DNA of 64,000 nucleotides, taken from positions 5,740,905-5,804,904 of the forward strand of contig NZ_CP036291.1 of assembly GCF_007750855.1 (NCBI RefSeq), given 5' to 3'. Of the stretch, positions 1 to 7,726 are shown piece by piece (positions within the stretch are counted from its first letter, which is position 1; each line of letters starts with the position of its first letter). The notes under the pieces were generated by a model, which worked only from the letters and a program-made list of their open reading frames with translations, searched no databases and was not told the DNA's origin. The stretch is from Pirellulimonas nuda (GTDB lineage Bacteria > Planctomycetota > Planctomycetia > Pirellulales > Lacipirellulaceae). Position numbers and translations under genes: made by a program.

Positions 1-1
1 A

Positions 2-61
2 GCGTTCCGCGACGGGCTGAAAGCCGCCCAAGCGGCCGCGGATGAGTCGAAGAGCGAGTGA
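2..61 (+). CDS. C-terminal end of an unidentified protein (partial)
   Basis: The window opens inside a reading frame that runs from base 2 to a TGA at 59-61. The last residues read AFRDGLKAAQAAADESKSE, an alanine-rich, charged tail. Too little is present to name a family. High G+C and the codon pattern match the bulk of the window rather than the low-G+C gene that follows. Confidence 0.45.
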   Translation, partial: AFRDGLKAAQAAADESKSE

Positions 62-394
62 GAATGGGGGCCGACGACGGAGCGATTGAGGCGATTTGGG
101 CTAGTATACAAAGCGCCCCACCACATCACGCCGCCGACCACCCGACGCTACCGAAAAACTAATCCCTGCGGCCAGCGCACGCTAGCCGGGCGCCGGTTGC
201 GGGGATTTTCTTGCGCCTCCCAAACTTCTTCGCAAAACCCCGTACGGCATGATGCGCGACAACCGTCAAAGTCCCCGCCATACGACTTACCTATCCATCA
301 AGAGCCCATGCTGATCGCAAATGGCACTTTTGCGTCCGCGGAAACGCTGGAATCCAATAGATCTAGGTTGATATACTGACCTCGGAGCTGCCAA
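62..394. other. Non-coding stretch before the GIY-YIG gene
   Basis: I see no convincing gene here. The open frames that cross it have no family resemblance and no good ribosome binding site. The only signal I support is a promoter-like element near 368-377. The base composition shifts from G+C-rich to more balanced across this stretch, which fits the left edge of an acquired segment. Confidence 0.5.
368..377 (+). promoter_or_regulatory. Extended -10 promoter of the GIY-YIG gene
   Basis: TTGATATACT carries a good -10 hexamer (TATACT, 372-377) with an upstream TTG. It would start transcription about 45 bases before the ATG at 428. The same TTGnTATACT arrangement precedes the retron RNA at 2245. 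No clear -35 hexamer is visible. Confidence 0.45.
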
Positions 395-427
395 TTGCCG
401 CAGCCTGGATCGGTCGGAGACTTCAGA

Positions 428-2047
428 ATGCTTACGACTCTCAGTGTCGCGTGCGCAATCCTCCTCGCAGTCGTGGCAGGGCTCACATTCCTGACCCTAT
501 CCGCGCGACGATCGCTATCGCATTTTGCAGCGATTTCGGATGTGGAAGCATATCGCGACGAGTGCCAAAGTCAGGCCGAAACAGCAGTCCAGCAGCAGCT
601 TGCGGCCCAGGCTGCGTTGCAACAATCCCAAGCGACAGTATCCGAACTGCAAACAACTATCACCAACTACCGCCAAGCGGTTGGTGATTTCAAATCGGTC
701 CATGAGCTCCGTAGCCAGTTGAAGACGCTTCGCGCGTTCTACGAAGGCTGCAAAACGCTGCAAGAGCTCACTGCCAAAATCGAGTATCACAAGAACCTTG
801 GCGATCAATATGTCCAGGACATAACGTCACTGGGATTCGTAGCGGACCAGGCCCGCAAGGCGGGCAATCTTTCGGAACAGGTTAAGTCACTAAAAGAGAC
901 CATAGCAAGACTGCGTCAGGAGGTCGAAGTCGTCGAAGAGCAAAAAACCCTTCAAGAGTTCGGCTTCTATCGATCTAAGTACGACTTTGAGAATTCAGAT
1001 CGATTCAAACAGCGTCTCGACAGGATCCGCAGCGATCAGAAGGCAATGATCAAGGCAGAATCAGCGGCCAGTTGCGCGACGGAGTGGACCGTAGAAGGAA
1101 GCAAGACCAAAGGAAGAAAGATGGTGAAGGACAAGATCAAGCTCTTGCTCCGTGCCTTCAATGGAGAATGCGACGCTGCGATTTCGAAGGTCAAGTACAA
1201 CAATGCTACCGCACTTGAAAAGCGGATCAACACATCGTTTGTGCAGATCAACAAGATGGGCGAAGTCAACCAAGTAACTCTGTCACCTGAGTACCTGAAC
1301 CTCAAGCTGCAGGAACTTTTTCTTAGCCACGAGTACCGCGAGAAGCAGGAGCAGGAGAAAGAGGAGCAGCGGCAGATTAGGCGGCAAATGGACGAAGAGA
1401 AGAAGGTTGAGGCAGAAATCGATCGAGCGCGAAAGGAAGCTGAGCGAGACGAGGCGACGAAGCGGACAGCCCTTGAGCGAGCCCGTGCAGAGCTTTTCGC
1501 GCGAGAAGGCGCCAATGCCGCGAAACTAGAAGAACTGGTCGCAAAGCTAGAGAGCGAACTAAGTGAGGCTATCGATCGAAAGGCGAAAGCAATCGCCCGC
1601 GCTCAACTTACCCGCTCGGGACATGTCTACGTCCTTTCGAACATCGGGTCATTCGGCGAGAACGTATTCAAGATTGGCATGACACGTCGTCTTGAGCCAC
1701 AAGAGCGGGTCAAAGAGCTGGGAAGCGCCTCTGTTCCATTCATGTTCGATGTTCACGCGATGATCTACAGCGAAGACGCACCCGACTTGGAGACGCGACT
1801 TCATCGCAGATTCGCTGACCGCCGCGTCAACTTGGTTAATCATCGAAAGGAGTTTTTCAATGTGACGTTGGAGGAGATTCGGGTAGCCGTCGCCGAAAAT
1901 CATGGCGAAGTTACTTTCATGCTCGACTGTGACGCGGAGGAGTATAGCAAAACAAGATCGCTGTTGGCTGAACGAGAGTACGCCACGGGATCCGGCGCTT
2001 CTCTACCAAATACTTTTAGACCGAGGATCGCCTCCGTCGGCGTCTAG
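428..2047 (+). CDS. Membrane-anchored coiled-coil protein with DUF4041 and GIY-YIG (T5orf172) nuclease domain
   Basis: A 539-residue protein with four visible parts. There is one N-terminal membrane helix (about residues 2-26) and a long region of charged coiled coils. A DUF4041-like segment follows (with SPEYLNLKLQELFL and the following Glu/Arg-rich helix). The C-terminal GIY-YIG domain of the T5orf172/MUG113 type starts near residue 398, with GHVYVLSN, FKIGMTRR, the downstream Arg and the metal-binding Glu in DLETRLHRRF. I chose the ATG at 428 because GGAG lies 8 bases upstream; the TTG at 395 has no such site. The family is common in phages and bacterial accessory regions, where a DNA-cutting role is assumed. 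Codon use is far less G+C-rich than in neighbours, suggesting transfer. The adjacent retron makes a defence role plausible, but this is inference. Confidence 0.85.
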   Translation: MLTTLSVACAILLAVVAGLTFLTLSARRSLSHFAAISDVEAYRDECQSQAETAVQQQLAAQAALQQSQATVSELQTTITNYRQAVGDFKSVHELRSQLKTLRAFYEGCKTLQELTAKIEYHKNLGDQYVQDITSLGFVADQARKAGNLSEQVKSLKETIARLRQEVEVVEEQKTLQEFGFYRSKYDFENSDRFKQRLDRIRSDQKAMIKAESAASCATEWTVEGSKTKGRKMVKDKIKLLLRAFNGECDAAISKVKYNNATALEKRINTSFVQINKMGEVNQVTLSPEYLNLKLQELFLSHEYREKQEQEKEEQRQIRRQMDEEKKVEAEIDRARKEAERDEATKRTALERARAELFAREGANAAKLEELVAKLESELSEAIDRKAKAIARAQLTRSGHVYVLSNIGSFGENVFKIGMTRRLEPQERVKELGSASVPFMFDVHAMIYSEDAPDLETRLHRRFADRRVNLVNHRKEFFNVTLEEIRVAVAENHGEVTFMLDCDAEEYSKTRSLLAEREYATGSGASLPNTFRPRIASVGV

Positions 2048-2244
2048 CGACCTATTGCCACCCGTAGTATGGCGAGCAGGCCGAATTCCCGAGCGGTCTC
2101 GGCAAGCGCTGCGGCCTTCCGAGCGTCGGTACTGAATCTCATGGCACAGTCAATGTAGCCCTCTCGTGCCACACGCGGCCTACGTACGCGATGCTGCTCT
2201 CTGCCTAACGCGAGGCGTCGCGGCCGACCCCGCGCCCGCGTGAG

Positions 2245-2254
2245 TTGCTATACT
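2245..2254 (+). promoter_or_regulatory. Promoter of the retron RNA
   Basis: TTGCTATACT contains a -10 hexamer TATACT at 2249-2254. A start 7-9 bases downstream falls at 2261-2263, exactly the first base of the a1 repeat of the retron RNA. The match to the independently found RNA end supports the call. A -35 box is not obvious. Confidence 0.6.
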
Positions 2255-2262
2255 GCCCCCAT

Positions 2263-2433
2263 CAGCGGCGGGGCGTTCCAAGCTCGTTGAGATTGGAGGT
2301 CCGTCTTCGTCTCGACTCTCTGGGGTTACCCCAGGGCAATATGAAGGGTTCGTGATTCGTCGCGTGAGGTGCGATGCGCTGCTACGCATCATTCCTCACG
2401 CCAGACCAGACTCGTTGGGGCGCCCTGCCGCTG
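2263..2433 (+). ncRNA. Retron msr-msd RNA
   Basis: This is the template-primer RNA of a retron. a1 (2263-2281, CAGCGGCGGGGCGTTCCAA) pairs over all 19 positions with a2 (2415-2433, TTGGGGCGCCCTGCCGCTG): 16 Watson-Crick and 3 G-U pairs. The last a1 base begins AGC at 2281-2283, so G2282 is the expected branching guanosine that primes reverse transcription through its 2'-OH. The msr follows with two stem-loops: 2286-2292 with 2310-2316, and 2318-2325 with 2329-2336 (triloop TTA). The msd is the stretch up to 2414 and contains the 40-base hairpin at 2362-2401. The reverse transcriptase gene starts 7 bases after a2. The layout matches known retrons. The exact msDNA ends cannot be read from sequence; a product of roughly 70-78 bases is inferred. 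Confidence 0.88.
2362..2401 (+). other. msd hairpin of the retron
   Basis: GCGTGAGG (2362-2369) pairs with CCTCACGC (2394-2401). After a 3+3 internal loop, GATGCG (2373-2378) pairs with CGCATC (2385-2390) around the loop CTGCTA. It lies between the msr stems and a2, where the msDNA hairpin is expected. Confidence 0.8.
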
Positions 2434-2440
2434 TTGTTCG

Positions 2441-3778
2441 ATGCGTCCCGGTCACTCTACCGCCGTTGCGTTGGCAACCGCGTTCGTTGCGGGGCCGCTG
2501 GAGGTCGACCCTCTGGTAGACCGCGGCGCCCACGTGCTCGGCGGCCGGCCCCGCTGGCTCCGGCCGTTGGCGCGGCGTGTGGCTGCTAGGTTCGGCGACC
2601 AGACCCGGCCGCGCGTGACCGCGGTGGCGCGGTTCCTGCTGGCGGACCGGGCGCTGCTGCGGGCCGCGTTAACCTGCCAGATCCAACCCGGCGCGGGTCT
2701 GGGGCTAACGCCCGAGATGGCGCCCCTCGGGCCCGCCGCGCGGTGGCGGACGCCCTCATTGTGCAACACCCGGGAGCTAGCGGGCTGGCTAGGGCTGCCC
2801 GTCGGCGAGCTGGAGTGGTTTGCCGACCTCCGGTCGCTGGAAAGCCGGCAGCGCGAGGGGCCCCTGCGTCACTACCACTACCGGCCGCTGACCAAGCGGT
2901 TCGGGCAGACCCGTTTGATCGAGGCGCCCAAGCCGCGGCTCAAAGCCATTCAGCGGGTGATTTTAGCGGAGCTGCTCGACCACGTCCCGCCGCACCCGTC
3001 TGCGCACGGGTTCTGCCGCGGCGGGTCGGTGCGAACGTTCGCCGCGCCGCACGCGGGGCGGCCGGTGGTGCTGAAGATCGACCTCGAAGACTTCTTCCCG
3101 TCGATCGCCGCGGCGCGGGTACGGGCGCTGCTGCGTGCGATCGGCTACCCCGAGCGCGTGGCCGACCTGCTGGCGGGGCTGTGCACCAACGCCGTTCCGC
3201 CCGACGTATGGAAAGAAGCAGGCGCGCCCGCCACTGGGCACGCCGACCGCCAACTCAGGCGCTACGCCCAGCCCCACCTGCCGCAGGGGGCGCCCACCTC
3301 GCCGGCGCTGGCCAACCTGTGCGCGTACCGGCTCGACTGCCGTCTGGCGGGGCTCGCCGAGGCGGCCGGGGGGGTCTACACGCGCTACGCAGACGACCTG
3401 GCCTTCAGCGGCGGCGACGCGTTTGCCCGCTGCGTCGGCCGGTTCCAGACCCACGTGTGCGCCACCGCGATGGAAGAGGGCTTCGCGGTCAACCACTACA
3501 AGACGCGCGTGATGCGCCGCGGTCAGAGGCAGCAGATCGCTGGCCTGGTAGTGAACCACCGCCCCGGCGTTGCCCGTGATCAGCGCGACCGGCTGCGCGC
3601 TACGCTCACCAACTGCGTCCGCCACGGCCCCGCAAGCCAGAACCGAGAGGCGCACGCCGACTTCCGCGCCCACCTCAACGGGCGGGTGGCGTTTGTAGAG
3701 ATGGTGAGCCCGGAGCAGGGGCAACGCCTGCGGCGGTTGTTTGAGGAGATCCGTTGGGAGGCGGGGTGCGGAGTGTAG
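2441..3778 (+). CDS. Retron reverse transcriptase
   Basis: A 445-residue RT that should reverse-transcribe the adjacent msd RNA. Catalytic aspartates are visible: KIDLEDFFPSI with D214, and RYADDLAFSG with YADD at 316-319. Other landmarks are EAPKPRLKAIQ, AHGFCRGGSV, LPQGAPTSP (from 280) and IAGLVVN (366-372), the position of the VTG-type motif of retron RTs. About 130 residues precede the RT core (including GDQTRPRV). From memory, a similar extension occurs in myxobacterial Mx162/Sa163-type RTs, so I place it near that group. I chose ATG 2441 because it lies just past the a2 repeat; a GTG at 2369 would fall inside the msd hairpin. No Shine-Dalgarno is visible, so translation from the processed or structured RNA is possible. 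No toxin-like gene follows; the next gene is a peptidoglycan amidase. Confidence 0.92.
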   Translation: MRPGHSTAVALATAFVAGPLEVDPLVDRGAHVLGGRPRWLRPLARRVAARFGDQTRPRVTAVARFLLADRALLRAALTCQIQPGAGLGLTPEMAPLGPAARWRTPSLCNTRELAGWLGLPVGELEWFADLRSLESRQREGPLRHYHYRPLTKRFGQTRLIEAPKPRLKAIQRVILAELLDHVPPHPSAHGFCRGGSVRTFAAPHAGRPVVLKIDLEDFFPSIAAARVRALLRAIGYPERVADLLAGLCTNAVPPDVWKEAGAPATGHADRQLRRYAQPHLPQGAPTSPALANLCAYRLDCRLAGLAEAAGGVYTRYADDLAFSGGDAFARCVGRFQTHVCATAMEEGFAVNHYKTRVMRRGQRQQIAGLVVNHRPGVARDQRDRLRATLTNCVRHGPASQNREAHADFRAHLNGRVAFVEMVSPEQGQRLRRLFEEIRWEAGCGV

Positions 3779-3822
3779 CGCGTTGGCGAACGTTCAGCAG
3801 AACTCAGGCCCGGAGGGCCGGC

Positions 3823-3983
3823 GGCGTATAGCCAGGGGCGCAAGCCCCTGGAATCGGCGCATGTGAAACAGAGAAGCCCCGGAGGGGCGACGGCGCGTGG
3901 CATGACGACGCGCCGTCGCCGCTGCGGGGCTTTGTTTGTCGTTCGTTCGGCTGTCCAGGGGCTCGCGCCCCTGGCTATACGCC
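3823..3983. repeat. Nested 160-bp palindrome after the retron
   Basis: Outer arms 3823-3852 and 3954-3983 are inverted copies identical at 29 of 30 positions. Inside them, 3874-3898 and 3908-3932 form a second inverted pair of 25 bp with three mismatches, followed by TTTGTTTG. Transcribed, it would fold into a long branched stem and could end RT transcription. The building blocks (GTATAGCCAGGGGC, GGAGGGGCGACGGCG) look like planctomycete intergenic repeats. Confidence 0.8.
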
Positions 3984-4087
3984 GACGCCCCTCCGCGGCT
4001 TGTTCCGCGGGCCCGCGGTCATTGAGTTAGGATGGACCGTTCTGCTTGACGCGACATCGTGATACCCCGGACCGACGGCTGCCACCC

Positions 4088-4822
4088 ATGAATCATTTCA
4101 CCCTCCCGAGCCTCATCGCCGTCGTGCTGGTCGCGGCGCCCTTCTGCCGGGGCGCCGGGCCGGCGTCGCGTACGCCGGTCGCGCCGCCGCCGAAGGTGGT
4201 TGCTGCCCAGGAGTGGGGATCGCGACCCGACCCGATCGGCGACGAGCGGCGGCACACGCCCACGTATGTGACGCTCCACCACGCCGGGGTGTTGTGGACC
4301 GACGACCGCGACCCAGTGGAGTTTGTCCGCAACATGCAGGCGTGGGGCAAGCGGCGGCCGGAGATTGAAGAGCCGCCACGCAACACCTACTGGCCCGACC
4401 TCCCCTACCACTTCATGATCGCCCCCGACGGACGCATCTTCGAGGGGCGGCCGCTGGAGTACGAGCCGGAATCGAACACCAAGTACGCGCTGGCGGGCCA
4501 CATCGGCGTCGAGCTGATGGGCAACCTCGACGCCCAGCGGCCCAGCGCCGCGCAGGTGGAGTCGTCTGTGCTGCTGGTCGCTTGGCTGCTCGACAGGTAC
4601 GGCCTGCCGCTGGAGGCGATCAGCACGCACGGCAAGGTGGCCCAGGGCCAGACGGGCTGCCCGGGGCGGGACTTCGCCCGCTACTTCGAGGGGGCGCCGC
4701 GGCCGTTCGACGCGTGGGTCGGGCGCGTGCTGCGCGGCGACCCGCCGGGGATTGAACTCGGCCCGCCGCTGGAGGAAGGGCCCACGGAGCTGATCACCGA
4801 AACCAAGCGCCCGGCGAAGTGA
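4088..4822 (+). CDS. Secreted N-acetylmuramoyl-L-alanine amidase (Amidase_2/PGRP fold)
   Basis: A 244-residue zinc amidase predicted to cut the lactyl amide between muramic acid and the peptide stem of peptidoglycan. A hydrophobic signal (MNHFTLPSLIAVVLVAAPF) is followed by a proline-rich linker. The core shows TLHHAG (His64/His65), HFMIAPDGRIFEGR, and ISTHGKVAQGQTGCPGRD giving His181 and Cys191, the usual zinc ligand set. I chose ATG 4088 so the protein opens with the signal peptide. Its last 142 bases overlap, on the opposite strand, the end of the beta-helix gene. Planctomycetes have thin peptidoglycan, so a remodelling or scavenging role is possible. Confidence 0.85.
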   Translation: MNHFTLPSLIAVVLVAAPFCRGAGPASRTPVAPPPKVVAAQEWGSRPDPIGDERRHTPTYVTLHHAGVLWTDDRDPVEFVRNMQAWGKRRPEIEEPPRNTYWPDLPYHFMIAPDGRIFEGRPLEYEPESNTKYALAGHIGVELMGNLDAQRPSAAQVESSVLLVAWLLDRYGLPLEAISTHGKVAQGQTGCPGRDFARYFEGAPRPFDAWVGRVLRGDPPGIELGPPLEEGPTELITETKRPAK

Positions 4823-6324
4823 AGCCGAACGCCCAGCGTGGCGCCGCAGGCGGTGAGCAGCAGCGGCCACGCAGCGGGCTCGGGGACGCCGCCCCCCGTG
4901 GCTCCGCTAGCGGCGCCGAACTGCGCCTTCCAGGCGTCGTACTGCCCTTGGCCGACGGCGCCCCCCGTGTCGTCGTTCGGTAGACGGCCCGTTTGCCCAA
5001 CCGCGTCGCGCCACGTGGTGTAGTCGGCGGCGTCTACCGCGCCGTCGTTGTTGTAGTCGCCGATCCGCAGCCACTCGTAGGCGCCGATGTCGGCCGCCGC
5101 GCCGGTGTCGCGGAGGGCGCCGCGGAGGTCGGTCGCCGGCGCCTGGGCGTTCCAGCCGGCGTCGCGTGCCGGGGAGGCGGCTTTGAGGCGGTAGTCGCCG
5201 GCCGCTGGGTCGACGAACAGGTCGGCCGCGGTGGATACGAAGGAGTGGGAGTCGCCGCCGGTGAGCGTCCGCCACTGTGCGAGCGTTCGTACTGAGTCGC
5301 CGCCGTCCGTGGTGAACCGGTCAAGGACGACGTTGTGGTCGCTCGACAAGCCCGCGAGGCTGTCGGGCGAGGCGTCGATGGCGCCCCGGAAGGGGTGCTC
5401 GCTGAGGAGGATATTGTTGGCGACGGTGGTGTTCGTGGCGCCGTCCTGCAGGTTGAGCGCCCAACGCGCGTCGGAGGCTTGGAGGATGGTGTTGTTCGCC
5501 ACCACGTTGCCGGTGGACGGCAGGGCGCCGTCGATCTGGTAGAGCGAGACGCCGCTGGCGTGGTTGTTGTAGAGCAGGTTGTTCTCAACGCGCGAGTTGA
5601 TGACGCCGTCCATATTGATGCCGCTGCCGCCGCCGAGGCCGTTGTCGTAGATGATGTTGCCGGAGATAATCGCCCCCTCGATCACGCCGTCGAGCCCAGA
5701 GTTGACGTCGGAGTTGACGTGGATGCCGTTGGCGCGGTTGCCCCACACCCGGTTGTTGCGGATGACGGGGCGGTCGCCGCTGTTGCCGACGTAGATGCCG
5801 TGCTCGTCGATCGAGCCCGACGTGCGGTTGTTCTCGATCAGCAGGTCGTCAACAAACCCGGTGAGGATGCCCCACTTGCCGTTGTCGGTGCTGGTGACGT
5901 TGCGGATGGCGACGTGCTGGGCGAACGACTGAGCGCCGCCGCTGAACGGCCCGACCGTCCGCACGCCGGCCCGCGGCATGCCCACCACCTCGAAGCCGTC
6001 GATCACCACGTGTGAGGCGCCCTCGAGGTTGATGCCGTCAGGCGTGGTGGGGTTGCGCGTCGAGATCACCGCACCGGCCTCTGCGACGAACTCGATGGGC
6101 ATCCCCGCGGCGCCGCCGTGGTTGAGGTGGAACCCGACGTACTCGCCCTGGCGGACCGTCACCCGGTCGCCCGGCCCCACCTGGTCGGCCGCCTGCTGCA
6201 GCGTGAGCCACGGCTGCGCCGCCGAACCGGGGTTGGCGTCGCTGCCGGCGGGGTCAACAAAGTACTGTGCTGCCATCGCCGGCGTGCAGCACGTGGCGAG
6301 CAGGACGATGGTGGATCGAAACAT
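4681..6324 (-). CDS. Secreted right-handed beta-helix protein with dockerin and PEP-CTERM-like end
   Basis: A 547-residue extracellular protein. ATG 6324 is preceded by AAGGAG 7 bases upstream and gives the signal peptide MFRSTIVLLATCCTPAMAA; an upstream in-frame start at 6357 lacks this. The middle is a run of parallel beta-helix repeats rich in Asn turns (IENNRTSG, IRNNRVWGNRANGIHV, VENNLLYNNHASGV), as in polysaccharide lyases and pectinase-like proteins. A planctomycete dockerin segment (IGDYNNDGAVDAADYTTWRD) follows, then VPEP plus a hydrophobic helix (AAWPLLLTACGATLGVRL), a PEP-CTERM sorting-like signal. Normally such proteins stop a few basic residues after the helix. Here the frame runs on about 45 residues into the antisense of the amidase gene, so the stop may have been lost. 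Confidence 0.85.
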   Translation of the reverse strand: MFRSTIVLLATCCTPAMAAQYFVDPAGSDANPGSAAQPWLTLQQAADQVGPGDRVTVRQGEYVGFHLNHGGAAGMPIEFVAEAGAVISTRNPTTPDGINLEGASHVVIDGFEVVGMPRAGVRTVGPFSGGAQSFAQHVAIRNVTSTDNGKWGILTGFVDDLLIENNRTSGSIDEHGIYVGNSGDRPVIRNNRVWGNRANGIHVNSDVNSGLDGVIEGAIISGNIIYDNGLGGGSGINMDGVINSRVENNLLYNNHASGVSLYQIDGALPSTGNVVANNTILQASDARWALNLQDGATNTTVANNILLSEHPFRGAIDASPDSLAGLSSDHNVVLDRFTTDGGDSVRTLAQWRTLTGGDSHSFVSTAADLFVDPAAGDYRLKAASPARDAGWNAQAPATDLRGALRDTGAAADIGAYEWLRIGDYNNDGAVDAADYTTWRDAVGQTGRLPNDDTGGAVGQGQYDAWKAQFGAASGATGGGVPEPAAWPLLLTACGATLGVRLHFAGRLVSVISSVGPSSSGGPSSIPGGSPRSTRPTHASNGRGAPSK

Positions 6325-6425
6325 GGTTGGTCTCCTTGCCAGACGACTAAGGTTCACCGTTCATTCCGGCCGACATCCGACAAACACCACAAGCGTAGTC
6401 CACTCGCTTTGCGAACGGCCTACAC

Positions 6426-7397
6426 TCACAAACCCGCGTCTTCGTACGCCATCTGTATCGCGTCGCTTGTTTGTTTGCCGATCTGGCCGCTGACCGTGGG
6501 GGCTCGGCCCCGCAGCAGCGCCGCGACAAAGTCCGCCACCAGCGGGGCGTGCAGGTTGCCTGCTGGGGGGTGCGCCTCGTGCGTTTGGCCGGCGGCGGTG
6601 TAGAGCGTCAGGTCGCCGGCGTTGAGGTCTTCGACCACGACGCGGCCGTCTGTGCCGATGATCTCCAGTCGGTCTGGCGCATCGACCGTGCCGAAGTAGC
6701 ACTGCAGCACGCCTTGGGCGCCGTGGGCGAACCGCATGATGAGCGTCGCGGCCTGTTCGGCCTCGTAGTCGGGTGAGTCGATCACGCTTGCCTTGACGCC
6801 GTGGACCTCGCCCAGCAGATGCAAGAACAGGTCGATGCGGTGGCTGCCGATGTCCATCAGCGGCCCGCCGCCGCCGCGCGACCGCTGCACCCGCCAGTCG
6901 TCGGCCCCGAAGCGGTTGGGGTTGCCGGTGACGCACGCGACCGACAGCACGCGGCCAAGTCGCCCCGACTGGATGAGCGCCCGGGCCCGCTGCACCACCG
7001 GGTAGAACCGCCGGTAGTAGGCGACGCCCAGCGTGACGCCGGCCCCATCACGGGCTTCTGCGCAGGCCGACAGCATCTGCTGGCACTCGGCCGGATCGAG
7101 GGCCATCGGCTTCTCGACCAGCACGTGCTTGCCGGCGCGGGCGGCCGCCAGGGTCTGCGGCAGGTGGCAGTCGACCGGCGTCGCGATGTACACGGCGTCT
7201 ACCTCCGGCGAAGCGGCCAGGAGTTCGGCCCGCGTAAACCGGCCGGGCGCGGCGAACTCGTCGGCGAACCGGTGCAGCAGCGGCTCGTTGCGTCGGCACA
7301 CGGCTGCCAGCCGCGAGTTGGGATCGTCTCTGATCGCCGCGGCGACGCGTTTGTTGGCGATGTCGCCCGCGCCGATCAACCCCCATCGAATCGTCAT
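6426..7397 (-). CDS. Gfo/Idh/MocA family NAD(P)-dependent oxidoreductase
   Basis: A 323-residue cytoplasmic dehydrogenase acting on a sugar or sugar-like substrate that cannot be named from sequence. The Rossmann start WGLIGAGDIA is at the N-terminus. EKPMAL carries the conserved Glu-Lys-Pro of the family, and RGGGGPLMDIGSHRIDLF supplies the Asp/His active-site segment. I chose ATG 7397 because the protein then begins at the nucleotide-binding strand; the open frame extends upstream without homology. It is divergent from the sulfatase at 7727 with a 329-bp gap. Such oxidoreductases often sit beside sulfatases and DUF1080 proteins in Planctomycetes, consistent with carbohydrate breakdown. Confidence 0.88.
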   Translation of the reverse strand: MTIRWGLIGAGDIANKRVAAAIRDDPNSRLAAVCRRNEPLLHRFADEFAAPGRFTRAELLAASPEVDAVYIATPVDCHLPQTLAAARAGKHVLVEKPMALDPAECQQMLSACAEARDGAGVTLGVAYYRRFYPVVQRARALIQSGRLGRVLSVACVTGNPNRFGADDWRVQRSRGGGGPLMDIGSHRIDLFLHLLGEVHGVKASVIDSPDYEAEQAATLIMRFAHGAQGVLQCYFGTVDAPDRLEIIGTDGRVVVEDLNAGDLTLYTAAGQTHEAHPPAGNLHAPLVADFVAALLRGRAPTVSGQIGKQTSDAIQMAYEDAGL

Positions 7398-7726
7398 CGC
7401 GGCGTCCTGCTTGGGCGTGCGGTGTGTGAGTGCGTGCGATCGGCATTGGGCCCCCCGCGCCTGCCTCCGGGTCAGGGTCAGGTTACCCAGCGGTGCGGCG
7501 GAGATTCTAGGCGCCGGCCAGAGCCAAGGCCGGGCCGCCGCTACGCGGTTTGCTTCGGGCACGCACGCTCGACCATAATGAGCCTCCTGCAAGGTCCCGC
7601 CGGGCGAAGCCCGCGGTACGGCGTGGACAGCCTCCGCTGGTCGCGGCTCGGACTCCTTCTTCACCCTACTCGCTTAGATCGTCGCGTCCGCATCACCGCG
7701 GGCGCCGACCTGCCCGGAGAATTGCG
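7398..7726. other. Intergenic region between divergent oxidoreductase and sulfatase genes
   Basis: No gene is supported here. Near 7596-7614 there is an imperfect G+C-rich palindrome (CCCGCCGGGCGAAGCCCGCGG) of the planctomycete intergenic type. GGAGA at 7716-7720 is the ribosome binding site for the sulfatase ATG at 7727. Promoters for both genes should lie here but I cannot pick out convincing hexamers. Confidence 0.5.

Noticed and set aside
86..379. Open frame upstream of the GIY-YIG gene
   Set aside because: No ribosome binding site, no family resemblance and odd residue composition; it overlaps the promoter of the next gene.
2369..2440. Longer N-terminus for the reverse transcriptase (GTG at 2369)
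   Set aside because: It would start inside the msd hairpin and run through a2. The ATG at 2441 lies immediately after the RNA gene.
2529..2534. Other CACGTG hexamers (for example here, near 6008 and near 15937) as parS sites
   Set aside because: Their flanks do not match the GTTnC / GnAAC arms of parS.
4088..4822. The amidase downstream of the RT as retron effector
   Set aside because: It has a signal peptide and standard peptidoglycan amidase residues, and is separated from the RT by a 160-bp palindrome.
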